Source: Clostridiales bacterium CCNA10
Lineage (GTDB): Bacteria > Bacillota > Clostridia > Oscillospirales > Oscillospiraceae
DNA length: 64,000 bases
Direction of reading: 5' to 3'
NCBI GenBank assembly: GCA_003573975.1
Contig: AP018533.1
Span: 1,984,001-2,048,000, forward strand
Made by a program: the position numbers and the translations under genes. Of this stretch, positions 44,566 to 53,645 are shown one piece after another. Each line of letters begins with the position of its first letter. Within the stretch, counting starts at the first letter, position 1. The notes under the pieces are model-generated. The model had not been told where the DNA came from and did no database searches. It saw only the letters and a program-made list of their open reading frames with translations.

Positions 44566-44672
44566 AACGAAAGAGGGGCCCGTCCGCCAACGCTGCTCCA
44601 AACACGGCTTCCGGACCCGGCGGCCGCCGGGTGCGGAGGGCATTGGCTGTCAGGCCCCTCTGTTTCTTTCTA
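44566..44672 (-). other. Structured spacer between carD and ispD
   Basis: On the minus strand GAGGGGCC...GCCAA pairs with TTGGC...GGGCCCCTC over a roughly 100-nt imperfect hairpin with an inner CCCGGCGGCCGCCGGG stem, ending in CTCTTTCGTT. It could terminate carD or act as a leader of ispDF. No known riboswitch recognised. Confidence 0.5.
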
Positions 44673-44677
44673 TCCTA

Positions 44678-45154
44678 TTATGCCAGGGCGCGGTTGATGC
44701 GCTCCTCCACAGCCTCATAGCTGCTGCTTTGGCACATGACGATCTCCGAGATCAGGATCTGCTTGGCGGAGTGGAGCATCTTCCGCTCTCCGGTGGACAG
44801 GCCCCGGTCCACGTCCCGGAGCATCAGTCCCTTGACCACACAGGCCACCTGGAACAGGTCTCCGCTTTTCAGCCGCTCCATATTTTCACGGTAGCGGCGG
44901 TTCCAGTTCTGGGTCATCTCCACCTGGAGAGAACCAATCTCCTCCAAAACCCGGTCCGCCTGCTCCCGGTCCACGATGGGGCGGACACCGATCTCCTCGC
45001 TGTTCTCGGTGGGGATCATCACCACCATGGCCCGGACCGGCAGTTTCAGGACATAGTAGTCCCGCATCACGCCGTTGACCTTCTTCTGAACGATACTCTC
45101 TACAATTCCCGCTCCGTGCATGGGATGGACGACCTTATCCCCGATCTGAAACAA
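44678..45154 (-). CDS. CarD family transcriptional regulator
   Basis: 158 residues from TTG 45154, which has GGAGGTG 6 nt upstream and gives the family-standard opening MFQIGDKVVHPMHGAGIV. N-terminal Tudor-like RNA-polymerase-binding domain (about 1-60), then helical DNA-binding domain with NRRYRENMERLKSGD. CarD proteins stabilise open complexes at rRNA and other promoters. Its own promoter is near consensus, with a 137-nt leader. Confidence 0.9.
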   Translation of the reverse strand: MFQIGDKVVHPMHGAGIVESIVQKKVNGVMRDYYVLKLPVRAMVVMIPTENSEEIGVRPIVDREQADRVLEEIGSLQVEMTQNWNRRYRENMERLKSGDLFQVACVVKGLMLRDVDRGLSTGERKMLHSAKQILISEIVMCQSSSYEAVEERINRALA

Positions 45155-45297
45155 CGATGACACCTCCACTTCCACCATTTCCCGCATCATTCTGAGATCA
45201 GTCTGTACTGGTATCCGCCTTCTCCCGGGCCGTCCGTCGGGCGTGATCCACGTCCCACACCGCCGGTCCGGGAGGCTCTGCTGTATCAATTATTTAC

Positions 45298-45326
45298 ATT
45301 ATAACCAATTTTCCCGCCCTTGACAA
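45298..45326 (-). promoter_or_regulatory. Promoter of carD
   Basis: Minus strand TTGTCA (45321-45326), 17-nt spacer, perfect TATAAT (45298-45303). An A-rich stretch upstream on this strand could be an UP element. The gap 45155-45497 holds this promoter, the leader and the rpsA terminator. Confidence 0.8.
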
Positions 45327-45438
45327 GTTCTATCACACTTTTTTCCTATGTTTTTCTGATTTTTCTCCTTCTCCCGTGTTCTTTTACAAGCTTTTTGCCC
45401 TGCATCCCCGAAAAACGCCGGAACGGGCCCCGGGCCGC

Positions 45439-45472
45439 AAAAAAAGGAAGCGCCGCAGCACACGGCGCTTCC
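45439..45472 (-). terminator. Terminator of the ispH-rpsA fusion gene
   Basis: Minus strand: perfect GGAAGCGCCG / CGGCGCTTCC stem with a 7-nt loop and TTTTTTT. Confidence 0.92.
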
Positions 45473-45497
45473 TTTGTAAAACAGATTTTCGAGGGGA

Positions 45498-47435
45498 TTA
45501 CTCCTCGTCCTCCTCGGCAGGAGCCTCCTCCAGCAGAGCGCGGATGGACAGGGAGACCTTCTGGTTCTCCATATCCACATCGGTGATCTTCACGTCCACC
45601 TTGTCGCCCTCGGCCAGCACATCGCCGGGCTTCTCGATGCGGTGATCGGCGATCTGGGAGATGTGGATCAGGCCGTCCACACCGGGGACGATCTCGGCGA
45701 AGGCGCCGAAGGTCATCAGCTTGACCACGCGGACATTGGCCACGTCGCCCACCTCATAGGTGCTGGTAAACACGGTCCAGGGATCCTGGCTGTGGTCCTT
45801 CATGCCCAGGGAGATCTTCTTCTTCTCCTTGTCAGCGGAGATGACATACACCTCCACAGTGTCGCCCACCTTCACAACCTCAGAGGGGTGCTTGATGCGG
45901 CTCCAGGACAGCTCGGAGATGTGGACCATGCCGTCCACGCCGCCGATGTCCACGAAAGCGCCGTAGGAAGTCAGGGACTTCACGGTGCCGGTATAGCGCT
46001 TGCCGTCCTCGATCTCGGCCCAGACCTTCTCCGCAGCGGCGGCACGCTCGGCGCGCATCACGCGGCTGATGGAACCCACCACGCGGCGGCGGGCACGGTT
46101 GACCTCGGTGACCACCAGACGCACCTTCTGCTTGAGCAGGGCGCTCATGGGAGTCTCACGGGGCAGACCGGTCTGAGAGGCGGGGACGAACACCCGGATG
46201 CCCTTCACAGACACCACGACGCCGCCCTTGTTGTCCTCGGTGACCACGCCGTCCAGAACAGTCTCGTTCTCACGGGCGGCCTCGATCTCCTCCCAGCCCT
46301 TGACCACGTCAAGGCGCTTCTTGGACAGGGTGACCACGCCCTCCTGATCGTTGACGCGGACGACGAAGGTCTCGATCTCGTCGCCCACCTTGACCAGCTC
46401 CTCAACCTTGGCGGTGGGGTCGTCGGTCAGCTCGGATACGGGAATGTAGCCGGCGTGCTTGGTGCCCAGATCCACCTGGATCTCAGTCGGCGTAATTGCT
46501 ACGACTGTGCCAGTGACCTTATCCCCCGTATTCAAAGTTTTGATCGAATTCTCCAGCATATCAGCGAAGGATTCCTCGATCTCCATGATTTCATCGCTCA
46601 TTTTGTCACAAACCTCCTTTATTATCCACGCGGGAGTCGAAGCACCCGCCGTGATGCCGACAACTTCTGCCTGGGCCAGCCGGCTCAGATCCAAGTCTGA
46701 TGCCCGCTCGATGAGCTGGACGTCGGAGCAGACCTCCCGGCAGATCTCCGCCAAATGCTTGGTATTGGAGCTCTTACCGTCGCCGATGACCACCATTGTG
46801 TCGCACTGCGCGGCCAACTGATGGGCTTCCTCCTGGCGTTTTGATGTCGCTCCGCATATTGTATCAAAAAATTCTGGGTTTGTACACTCTTTTTTTGCTT
46901 TTTTCACGCAGTCATTCCAGATTTTTTGTGTGGAGGTGGTTTGAGAGACAAATGTGAGGGGAAGGTCCCGCCGCTCCGGCTGTTCCTCCAGCCACTTCTC
47001 CAAGTCCTCCACGCCCGAGAGGACCACCGGACGGCTGCACCATCCGGCGATGGCCGCCACCTCCGGGTGGTCGGGAGCGCCGATAATCACCGGCTGCCTT
47101 CCCTGCTCCTCCGCCCGGGCCACGATGTGGTGGATCCGCTTGACATTGGGGCAGGTGGCGTCCAGGATGTCCGCGCCCTGTGCCTCCAATCGTCGGTAGG
47201 TCTCCCGGCTCTCGCCGTGGGAGCGGATGATGACCCCGTATCCCGACGGGACGTCCTCTACCCGGTCCACCGCCGTCAGGCCCTGCCGGGCCAAACTGCC
47301 CACCACGTCCCGGTTGTGGATGATAGAGCCCAGCATCACACAGGGGCGGCCGGAGGCCGCAGCTTCCCCGGCCAGCTCCACTGCCCGGCGCACACCGTAG
47401 CAGAAGCCGGCCGACTTGGCCAGACGCAGCTTCAC
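45498..47435 (-). CDS. Fused HMBPP reductase (IspH) and ribosomal protein S1
   Basis: 645 residues from GTG 47435 (GGGGAGGGG upstream). Residues 1 to about 280 are IspH, last step of the MEP pathway, with cluster cysteines in KSAGFCYG (C12), DATCPNVK (about 95) and DTICGATSKRQ (about 190). After a short acidic linker (EIMEIEESFADMLEN) come four S1 RNA-binding domains (NTGDKVTGTV, NETVLDGVV, GKRYTGTVKSLTSYGAFVDI, VGDVANVRVVKLMTFGAFAEI) and an acidic tail. Such fusions are known in Clostridia. It overlaps plsC by 4 bp. Confidence 0.95.
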   Translation of the reverse strand: MKLRLAKSAGFCYGVRRAVELAGEAAASGRPCVMLGSIIHNRDVVGSLARQGLTAVDRVEDVPSGYGVIIRSHGESRETYRRLEAQGADILDATCPNVKRIHHIVARAEEQGRQPVIIGAPDHPEVAAIAGWCSRPVVLSGVEDLEKWLEEQPERRDLPLTFVSQTTSTQKIWNDCVKKAKKECTNPEFFDTICGATSKRQEEAHQLAAQCDTMVVIGDGKSSNTKHLAEICREVCSDVQLIERASDLDLSRLAQAEVVGITAGASTPAWIIKEVCDKMSDEIMEIEESFADMLENSIKTLNTGDKVTGTVVAITPTEIQVDLGTKHAGYIPVSELTDDPTAKVEELVKVGDEIETFVVRVNDQEGVVTLSKKRLDVVKGWEEIEAARENETVLDGVVTEDNKGGVVVSVKGIRVFVPASQTGLPRETPMSALLKQKVRLVVTEVNRARRRVVGSISRVMRAERAAAAEKVWAEIEDGKRYTGTVKSLTSYGAFVDIGGVDGMVHISELSWSRIKHPSEVVKVGDTVEVYVISADKEKKKISLGMKDHSQDPWTVFTSTYEVGDVANVRVVKLMTFGAFAEIVPGVDGLIHISQIADHRIEKPGDVLAEGDKVDVKITDVDMENQKVSLSIRALLEEAPAEEDEE

Positions 47436-48031
47436 TCCAACCCCTCCCCAAGGCGGTAGATCTCCGCCATCAAGTGTTCTGTGATCTGCTCCAGCTCCTC
47501 CGCCGTGGCCTTCCGCCCGGCGATTTTCGGATAGATGGGCTTGCCAATGACCACCGGGCTGGGCCGGAACCAGTACTTCTTCCAGGAGACATAGATCGGG
47601 ACCAGCGGGGTCCCCGTCCGGGTGGCGAACAGTGCCGCGCCGCTCTTGCCCTTCACGTCCTCTCCCTTGCGGACCCGGGTCCCCTCGGGGAACACCAGTA
47701 GCTTCTGGCCCTCCTTCAGCCACTTGAGGGCCTCCTTCACCGCATGTACGTCCGCGTGGCCCCGATCCACATAGATCACGCCGGCCTTCCCCAGCAGCCA
47801 CCCCAGGGCCGGCACCCGGGACAGCTCGATCTTAGCCATGGGCCGGACCATCCACCGCAGCGTACAAGCAAAGCACACCAGGATTGGGTCACACAGGGCG
47901 GAGTGGTTGGCGCACAATACAGCCCCACCCTCCGGGATGTTCTCCCGCCCCCGGGCCCCGACCGGGTGGGCAAGACTGAAAAACGGCCAGACGATGCGGT
48001 ACAGGGCGTGGTATAGAAATCTCATGTTCAC
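47432..48031 (-). CDS. plsC: 1-acyl-sn-glycerol-3-phosphate acyltransferase (PlsC family)
   Basis: 199 residues. Membrane-associated acyltransferase in phosphatidic acid synthesis. Motifs are ANHSALCDPILV (the HxxxxD catalytic pair), a GVIYVDRG block and the LLVFPEGTRVRKGE block. It starts with GTG overlapping the cmk stop (GTGA). It sits in the conserved cmk-plsC-ispH/rpsA order. Confidence 0.93.
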   Translation of the reverse strand: MNMRFLYHALYRIVWPFFSLAHPVGARGRENIPEGGAVLCANHSALCDPILVCFACTLRWMVRPMAKIELSRVPALGWLLGKAGVIYVDRGHADVHAVKEALKWLKEGQKLLVFPEGTRVRKGEDVKGKSGAALFATRTGTPLVPIYVSWKKYWFRPSPVVIGKPIYPKIAGRKATAEELEQITEHLMAEIYRLGEGLE

Positions 48032-48705
48032 CGGGACAGCCCCTCTCTCACAATGGCCAGCAGAGCCTCCAGGCTGCCCGCCCGGTCCAGCTCGGTCGTG
48101 TCCAGCAGCACAGCGTCCTCTGCCTGGCGGAGGGGGGCGACAGCCCGGGTCCGGTCCTGTTCATCCCTGCGGAGGATGTCGGACAGCACCGCATCAAACT
48201 CCGCCTCCTGCCCCCGCTGGCGCAGCTCCAGCAGGCGGCGCTCCGCCCGGGCCTCCGGCGCGGCGGTGAGGAAGATCTTCACCCCCGCCCGGGGCAGCAC
48301 CACCGTCCCGATGTCCCGGCCGTCCATGACCACGTCCCGCTCTCTGGCCTGCCGCCGCTGGAAGTCCAGAAGAAACTCCCGCACCGCGGGCAGGGCCGCC
48401 ACCTTGGAGGCCAGGGCCGAGACCGCGTTCTCCCGGATGGCCTCAGTCACATCCCGGCCGGACAGGTACATCCGCTGCACGCCGTCCCCCCCGTAGTCCA
48501 TCCGGATGTCCAGCCCCTCCAGCAGGGGCTCCACCTGCGCCGGGTCGGAGGGGTCCGCCCCCGCCTCCCGGGCCCGCAGGGCCACCGTGCGGTAGATGGC
48601 CCCCGTATCCACATACAAATACCCCAGCTCCTGGGCCAAAGCCCGGGCCAGGGTGCTCTTCCCGGCTCCAGCCGGGCCGTCAATGGCTATACTTCTCTCC
48701 TGCAT
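48028..48705 (-). CDS. cmk: Cytidylate kinase
   Basis: 225 residues from ATG 48705 (GGAG 11 nt upstream). P-loop AIDGPAGAGKST, YVDTGAIYRTVAL, and MDGRDIGTVVLP with the CMP-binding Arg-Asp. An in-frame start upstream would add a Lys/Cys-rich stretch overlapping a palindrome and is not homologous. It phosphorylates CMP/dCMP. Confidence 0.96.
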   Translation of the reverse strand: MQERSIAIDGPAGAGKSTLARALAQELGYLYVDTGAIYRTVALRAREAGADPSDPAQVEPLLEGLDIRMDYGGDGVQRMYLSGRDVTEAIRENAVSALASKVAALPAVREFLLDFQRRQARERDVVMDGRDIGTVVLPRAGVKIFLTAAPEARAERRLLELRQRGQEAEFDAVLSDILRRDEQDRTRAVAPLRQAEDAVLLDTTELDRAGSLEALLAIVREGLSR

Positions 48706-48735
48706 CTTACCATACGCTCCGTTGTCTTGTTGTTC

Positions 48736-48761
48736 CTCCTTTTTCTTGCAAGAAAAAGGAG
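48736..48761. repeat. Perfect 26-bp palindrome between the flavoprotein gene and cmk
   Basis: CTCCTTTTTCTTG followed at once by its exact reverse complement CAAGAAAAAGGAG, with no loop. It may act as terminator for the flavoprotein gene on the minus strand (T5 within) or be a dispersed palindromic repeat. Confidence 0.85.
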
Positions 48762-48868
48762 CAAAAAGAACTGCTGTCCCGGTCTCATGTGCTCTCCGGG
48801 TCCCTGGGCTCCCGCTTCGTGCCCCCGCCTCTGCAAGACAGCAGGGGGCATGAAGCGTCAACCGTACG

Positions 48869-50137
48869 TCACAGCCCGGCCAGGAAGGCAGCCGCCCCCG
48901 CTCCTGCCGCCCGGCCGGTGGCCCAGGCGATCTGGAGGTTGAAGCCGCCGGTGTAGGCGTCCACGTCGATCAGTTCCCCGGCAAAGAACAGGCCCGGGAG
49001 TTTTTTGGACTGCATGGTCCTGGGGTCGATCTCCCCCACCTTGATCCCGCCGGAGGTGACGATGGCCTCAGCGATAGGCCGGGGCCCCTTGATGTGGATG
49101 GTCAGGCCCTTCAGGGTCTCCAGCAGACGCCGCCGCTCCCCCCGGGTCACGTCGTGGGCCTTCCGGTCCAGCGGGATGTCCGCCAGCCGGAGGGCCACCG
49201 GCACCATCAGCCGGGGCACCAGGCTGCCCATCACATTCTGCATATCCTTGTTGGCGTTGTCCCCCAGCTCCCGGAGCAGCCGGGCGTCCAGCTTCTCCTC
49301 GTCCAGGGCGGGCTTCAGGTCGATGACCACCCGATAGCTGTTTTTCTCAAAATCCCGCAGATGGGCGCTGGCACTGAGGATCAGGGGGCCGGACAGTCCG
49401 AAGTGGGTGAACAGCAGCTCGCCCTGCTCCTGGAACAGCACCTTTCCCTTCCGGTCCTTCATCCGCAGCGCCACATTTTTCAGGGCCAGGCCCTGCATCT
49501 CTCCGCAGAATCCCTCCTCCGCCTCCAGCGGCACCAGGGAGGGTCTGGGCGGTACCACGCTGTGGCCCGCGGACCGGGCCAGCTCATAGCCGTCCCCCGT
49601 CGAGCCGGTGGCGGGATAGGACGCCCCGCCGGTGGCCAGCACCACCCCGCGGCAGGGGATCTTCTTTTGTCCTTCCCCGTCCTGCCTCAGCTCCACGGCA
49701 CACACCGCCCCGTCCTGTACGTCCAGTGCGGAGACCCGGCCCTGGATGACGGGCACCGACAGGCGGCGCAGTTCAAAAAACAGGGCGTCAATGATGTCGG
49801 CGGACCGGTCGGAGACGGGGAACACCCGGTTGCCCCGCTCCACCTTCAATTCCACGCCCAGCTCTGTAAAGAAGCGCTCCACCTCCGCCGGCGGCGTTTG
49901 ATTCATGGCGCTGTAAAGGAATTTTCCATTTCGGGGTGTTGCAGCCAGCACTTCCTCCGGCGTACAGTGGTTGGTGACGTTGCACCGCCCCTTCCCCGTA
50001 ATGTACAGCTTCCGTCCCAGCTTGGGGTTGCGCTCCACCAGGCAGACGTCCGCGCCCAGGCGGGCGGCGGTGATGGCCGCCATCATACCCGCGGCTCCGC
50101 CCCCCACCACAACAAGTTCATGGCCGATCTGACTCAC
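48869..50137 (-). CDS. BaiN/HI0933-family FAD-dependent oxidoreductase
   Basis: 422 residues. FAD-binding Rossmann fold at the N-terminus (LVVVGGGAAGMMAAITAA), family signature GKGRCNVTN, LATGGASYPATGSTGDGY, and a C-terminal FAGELIDVDAYTGGFNLQIA. Substrate unknown; one member was proposed in bile-acid metabolism (BaiN), but most are conserved housekeeping-like genes next to cmk. It overlaps the rpiR-type gene by 4 bp. Confidence 0.9.
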   Translation of the reverse strand: MSQIGHELVVVGGGAAGMMAAITAARLGADVCLVERNPKLGRKLYITGKGRCNVTNHCTPEEVLAATPRNGKFLYSAMNQTPPAEVERFFTELGVELKVERGNRVFPVSDRSADIIDALFFELRRLSVPVIQGRVSALDVQDGAVCAVELRQDGEGQKKIPCRGVVLATGGASYPATGSTGDGYELARSAGHSVVPPRPSLVPLEAEEGFCGEMQGLALKNVALRMKDRKGKVLFQEQGELLFTHFGLSGPLILSASAHLRDFEKNSYRVVIDLKPALDEEKLDARLLRELGDNANKDMQNVMGSLVPRLMVPVALRLADIPLDRKAHDVTRGERRRLLETLKGLTIHIKGPRPIAEAIVTSGGIKVGEIDPRTMQSKKLPGLFFAGELIDVDAYTGGFNLQIAWATGRAAGAGAAAFLAGL

Positions 50138-50997
50138 TCCTGCACCTTCTCATAGACCCCATACTCCTCCCAGATCTTCTCCAGCGTCTGGAAGGTCTTG
50201 GACAGGTCCTCGTTCTTCTTTCGGCTCACCTCTACCAGCAGGGCGTTCACCAGGCTCAGCGGGGCCACCAGGGAATCCACAAAGGAGGCCATGTCGCTGC
50301 GGGCCTTCAGCGTATACTGGGAGATCTGAGCCAGGGGGGACGCCTCGCTGTCCGTGATAGCGATGGTAGTGGCCCCCCGGTCCCGGGCAAAGCTCACCGC
50401 CTGGACCGCCCGGCTGGAGTAGCGGGGAAAGCTGACGCCGATGATGACGTCCTCCTCCCCCACCCGCAGCAGGCTTTCAAACACCTCGCTGGGGGTATTT
50501 GCGGTGATCATGACCACATTGTCAAAGATCAGATTGAAGTAGAAGCCCAGGAACGTGGCGATGGCCGCCGCGGAGCGCACGCCGATCACATAGATCCGGC
50601 GGGCCGCCACAATGGCGTCGGTGGCATTTTCAAAGCTGTCTCGGTCGATCTCATCCAGGGTCTGGCGGATCTTGTCGATATCCGACTGGAGCACCATATC
50701 CAGCACATCCTGGTCGCCGATCCGGTCGTTGGCCACCTCGATGCGCTGCACCGAAGTCAGGCGGTTCCGGATCATTTTTTGCAGGGACTTCTGCATACTG
50801 GGGTATCCGTCATAGCCCAGCTCCGCCGCGAAGCGCACCACAGTGGACTCGCTGACGCTGACCCGCTTGCCCAGCTTGCTGGCCGTCATAAAGGCCGCCT
50901 TATCATAGGACTCCAGAATGTAGTTGGCGATCCGCTTCTGCCCCTTGGAGAAGCTGTCCATATTTTCCTGGATCACAGCCAGAATATCACGATTCAT
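50134..50997 (-). CDS. MurR/RpiR family transcriptional regulator
   Basis: 287 residues. N-terminal helix-turn-helix (about 1-77; SKLGKRVSVSESTVVRFAAELG) and C-terminal SIS sugar-phosphate-binding domain (about 125-260; YVIGVRSAAAIATFLGFY, VIIGVSFPRYSSRAV). It probably senses a phosphosugar. No sugar operon is adjacent; it is co-transcribed with the flavoprotein gene, so its target is not evident. Confidence 0.93.
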   Translation of the reverse strand: MNRDILAVIQENMDSFSKGQKRIANYILESYDKAAFMTASKLGKRVSVSESTVVRFAAELGYDGYPSMQKSLQKMIRNRLTSVQRIEVANDRIGDQDVLDMVLQSDIDKIRQTLDEIDRDSFENATDAIVAARRIYVIGVRSAAAIATFLGFYFNLIFDNVVMITANTPSEVFESLLRVGEEDVIIGVSFPRYSSRAVQAVSFARDRGATTIAITDSEASPLAQISQYTLKARSDMASFVDSLVAPLSLVNALLVEVSRKKNEDLSKTFQTLEKIWEEYGVYEKVQE

Positions 50998-51106
50998 TCC
51001 GTCTCATCCTCCCGCAGGCCCCCGGACGCGCAAAACGCCCGGGCGCACGGCTTTGCCGGCGTCCGGACTGCTCCGCCCCTCCGGGAGATCAGTTTCCTTG
51101 TTCTCC

Positions 51107-51135
51107 ATGATAACGGTTCCGGGGGAAAAATGCAA
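51107..51135 (-). promoter_or_regulatory. Promoter of the rpiR-type gene
   Basis: Minus strand TTGCAT (51130-51135), 17-nt spacer, TATCAT (51107-51112). The transcribed leader folds into a stem CCGGACGC/GCGTCCGG with two inner hairpins (about 51022-51068). Confidence 0.65.
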
Positions 51136-51172
51136 GTTAATTCTGCAGGATTTCATTTTTCTCTTGCAAATT

Positions 51173-51910
51173 TTAGTTTGCTCCGGTGGGATCTATCCCC
51201 GCCTCCTCCCGCAGAAGGCGCAGCTCCTCCCCGGTCAGAGGCCGCCACTGGCCCGGCCTCAGCGCCCGGTCCAGCCAGACCCGCCCCTCCCGCACCCGCT
51301 TGAGGCGGCGGACCTCCAGGCCCGCCTGGGCGCACATCCGGCGCACCTGCCGGTTCTTCCCCTGGTGGATGACCACAGAGAGCTGGGTCACGCCCTCGCT
51401 CCTGCGCCCCGCCCGCACCTGGGCCGGGGCGATGGGCTCCCCGTCCAGCTCCATAGGGGCGGTCAGGATGGGCAACGCCCGGTCCACATCGCCGGCCACC
51501 CACACCAGGTACTCCTTCTCCACCTCGCCGCTGGGATGGAGGAGCCCATGGGTCAGCTCCCCGTCATCGGTAAACAGCAGAAGCCCCTCTGAGTCCAGAT
51601 CCAGCCGCCCCACCGGCCACACCCTCCGGCCGCAGCCGGACACCAGAGAGGCCGCCGTCCGCCGTCCCTTCTCGTCAGACAGAGTGGTCACATACCCTCT
51701 GGGCTTGTTCAGCATAAGATATGTACGCTCCGTCCGGGGCCGGAGGGGAACGCCGTCCACCTCCACCCGGTCCCGCTCCAGATCCGCCCGGTTTCCCAGG
51801 GCGGCCCGGCTTCCGTTTACCGTCACCCGCCCCTGTGAGATCCATGCCTCCGCCGTCCGGCGGGAGGCCAGCCCACAGGATGAGATCAATTTTTGCAGCC
51901 GCTCTTCCAT
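51173..51910 (-). CDS. Pseudouridine synthase, RluB/RsuA family
   Basis: 245 residues. S4 RNA-binding domain (about 1-60, RLQKLISSCGLASRRTAEAWI) and catalytic domain with VGRLDLDSEGLLLFTDDGEL (catalytic Asp) and HQGKNRQVRRMCAQAG. Likely modifies 23S U2605-type position (RluB) given the context after dac and scpAB, but RsuA cannot be excluded. It is 21 bp after the carboxypeptidase gene. Confidence 0.93.
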   Translation of the reverse strand: MEERLQKLISSCGLASRRTAEAWISQGRVTVNGSRAALGNRADLERDRVEVDGVPLRPRTERTYLMLNKPRGYVTTLSDEKGRRTAASLVSGCGRRVWPVGRLDLDSEGLLLFTDDGELTHGLLHPSGEVEKEYLVWVAGDVDRALPILTAPMELDGEPIAPAQVRAGRRSEGVTQLSVVIHQGKNRQVRRMCAQAGLEVRRLKRVREGRVWLDRALRPGQWRPLTGEELRLLREEAGIDPTGAN

Positions 51911-51931
51911 ATCAGGCCGCCTCCTTCTCGT

Positions 51932-53038
51932 TCAACGCTCTTCCAGCCAGCTTAGCAGCCGCCGGAGCAGTCCCCTTCGGGGCTCCGCCAGATCCCTGGG
52001 GACTGACGCTCCACACACCAGCGGGACCTCCCCGGCTGCCTCGTCCCCCACCGCTCCGCGGAGGGTGCCGATCCGCACTCCCTCCTGCACCGGAGCGGTG
52101 AGCTGCTCCAGGGGCAGATCCGGCCGAAGCTCCAGCCGCTCCCCCTCCCGCAGGGGCCAGCGCAGATCTGCTCCCGCCCGGACCGGACAGAAGGGGACCA
52201 GGCTGCCCCCCACCGGCAGGGAGCAGACCTCCTCCCCCACCCGGACCGCCGTCTCCATCTTCCAGTTGGAGAAGCCCCAGTCGAACAGGGCGGCATGGTC
52301 CCGCCAGTCGTCCGGGTCGTCCAGCGTGACAGCGATCAGGGTCATGCCCTCCCGCTCTGCCGCCGACACCAGGGTGCGCCCCGCCTTCTCTGTATACCCC
52401 GTTTTCAGACCCACACAGCCCTCGTACCGCCACAACAGTTTGTTGTGGTTGACGAAGCTCCGCCCCTCCAAAGTAACGGACCGGGTGGCGGCGATGGCCG
52501 CCAGAGTCTCGTTCTTCAGACAGGCCCGGGCCAGAAGGGCCAGGTCCCGGGCGGTGGAGCAGTGCCCCTCCGCATTCAGGCCGCTGGGGTTGGCAAAGCG
52601 GCTGTGCTCCATGCCCAGCCGGGCCGCCCGGAGGTTCATCTGCGCCACAAAGTTCTCCACGGTCCCGCCGCAGTGCCGGGCCACCGCCAGAGCGGCGTCG
52701 TTGCCCGACTGGAGCAGCAGCCCGTACAGCAGGGTCTCCAGCCGCAGCTCCTCCCCGGGCCTCAGATAGAGGGAGGAGCCCTCCGTCCTGGTGTCCTCCT
52801 CCCGGATGACCACCTTCTCCTCCAGAGGGTGGCCCGACTCCAGCGCCACCAGGGCGGTCATCAGCTTGGTGACGCTGGCGATCAGCCTGGGACGGTCGGC
52901 GTCCTGCTCATAGAGGACCCGCCCGCTCTCTGCCTCCATCAGGATGGCGGAGCCTGCGGAGGTGCCCATCCCATGGGCCGTGGGCAGGATATTCAGACAC
53001 AGCAGAAGGGCCGCCGCCGCGGCCAGAAGGCGTTTCAA
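51932..53038 (-). CDS. D-alanyl-D-alanine carboxypeptidase (DacF/PBP5 type)
   Basis: 368 residues with a signal peptide (about 1-23). Penicillin-binding motifs are SVTKLMTALVAL (SxxK), SGND (SxN) and LKTGYTEKAG (KTG). The C-terminal beta domain and an amphipathic end (RRGLLRRLLSWLEER) suggest peripheral membrane attachment. The location after scpAB-DUF2953-ytfJ matches the sporulation-linked dacF position in Firmicutes. Confidence 0.94.
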   Translation of the reverse strand: MKRLLAAAAALLLCLNILPTAHGMGTSAGSAILMEAESGRVLYEQDADRPRLIASVTKLMTALVALESGHPLEEKVVIREEDTRTEGSSLYLRPGEELRLETLLYGLLLQSGNDAALAVARHCGGTVENFVAQMNLRAARLGMEHSRFANPSGLNAEGHCSTARDLALLARACLKNETLAAIAATRSVTLEGRSFVNHNKLLWRYEGCVGLKTGYTEKAGRTLVSAAEREGMTLIAVTLDDPDDWRDHAALFDWGFSNWKMETAVRVGEEVCSLPVGGSLVPFCPVRAGADLRWPLREGERLELRPDLPLEQLTAPVQEGVRIGTLRGAVGDEAAGEVPLVCGASVPRDLAEPRRGLLRRLLSWLEER

Positions 53039-53119
53039 TCCCCATCACCTCGTCGTTTGGATGGGTCCAGTATGCCCCGCCGCTCTCTTGCTTATCCCCG
53101 GCACTCCTGCCCCGCAGTC

Positions 53120-53539
53120 TTATTCCACCACGTCCGGATCGGGCTGTCCCTTCTTCTCCTGCTGCTTCTCCCAAAACTCCGTCACCTTGTCCACCACCTC
53201 GGGGACCGCCTCGATGACCCGGTCCACCGTGGTTGCCGGAGGAGGCGCCACCGGCAGCAGCTTGACGCTCTCCCCCCGGATGATGAGGAAGGCCACCGGC
53301 TCCAGCTTGGCGCTGGCCCCGCTGCCGCCGCCGAAACTGTTGTCCGCCTCCGGCTTCTGATTTTTTGTGGTGAAGTCGCTGCCGCCGCTGGCGATGCCGA
53401 AGGACAGCCGGGACACCGGGATCAGGGTCACGTCACCTGTCTGAATGGGAGTTCCGATGATGGTATTGGCGTCCACCATGGTACGGATCTTCTCCATAGC
53501 CGTTCCCATCAGGTCGGTAAGAGGATGCTGCTTTTCCAT
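53120..53539 (-). CDS. ytfJ: Sporulation protein YtfJ (GerW)
   Basis: 139 residues. It opens HPLTDLMGTAMEKIRTMVDANTIIG, then GDVTLIPVSRLSFGIASGGSDF, a Gly-rich SFGGGSGASA segment and VAFLIIRGESVKLLPV. GerW proteins are needed for normal spore germination in Bacillus. It precedes dac by 81 bp and follows the DUF2953 gene by 106 bp in the conserved scpAB region. Confidence 0.93.
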   Translation of the reverse strand: MEKQHPLTDLMGTAMEKIRTMVDANTIIGTPIQTGDVTLIPVSRLSFGIASGGSDFTTKNQKPEADNSFGGGSGASAKLEPVAFLIIRGESVKLLPVAPPPATTVDRVIEAVPEVVDKVTEFWEKQQEKKGQPDPDVVE

Positions 53540-53645
53540 TGTTCATGCCGCCTTTCTTCGCGTTTTGCTTCATGCTGTGAGCTACGAGGTTTTCTTTTCC
53601 CCCGCCGTGCTCCGTCCTGCTTTTCTATGGCTCCGCCGTCCCGGA

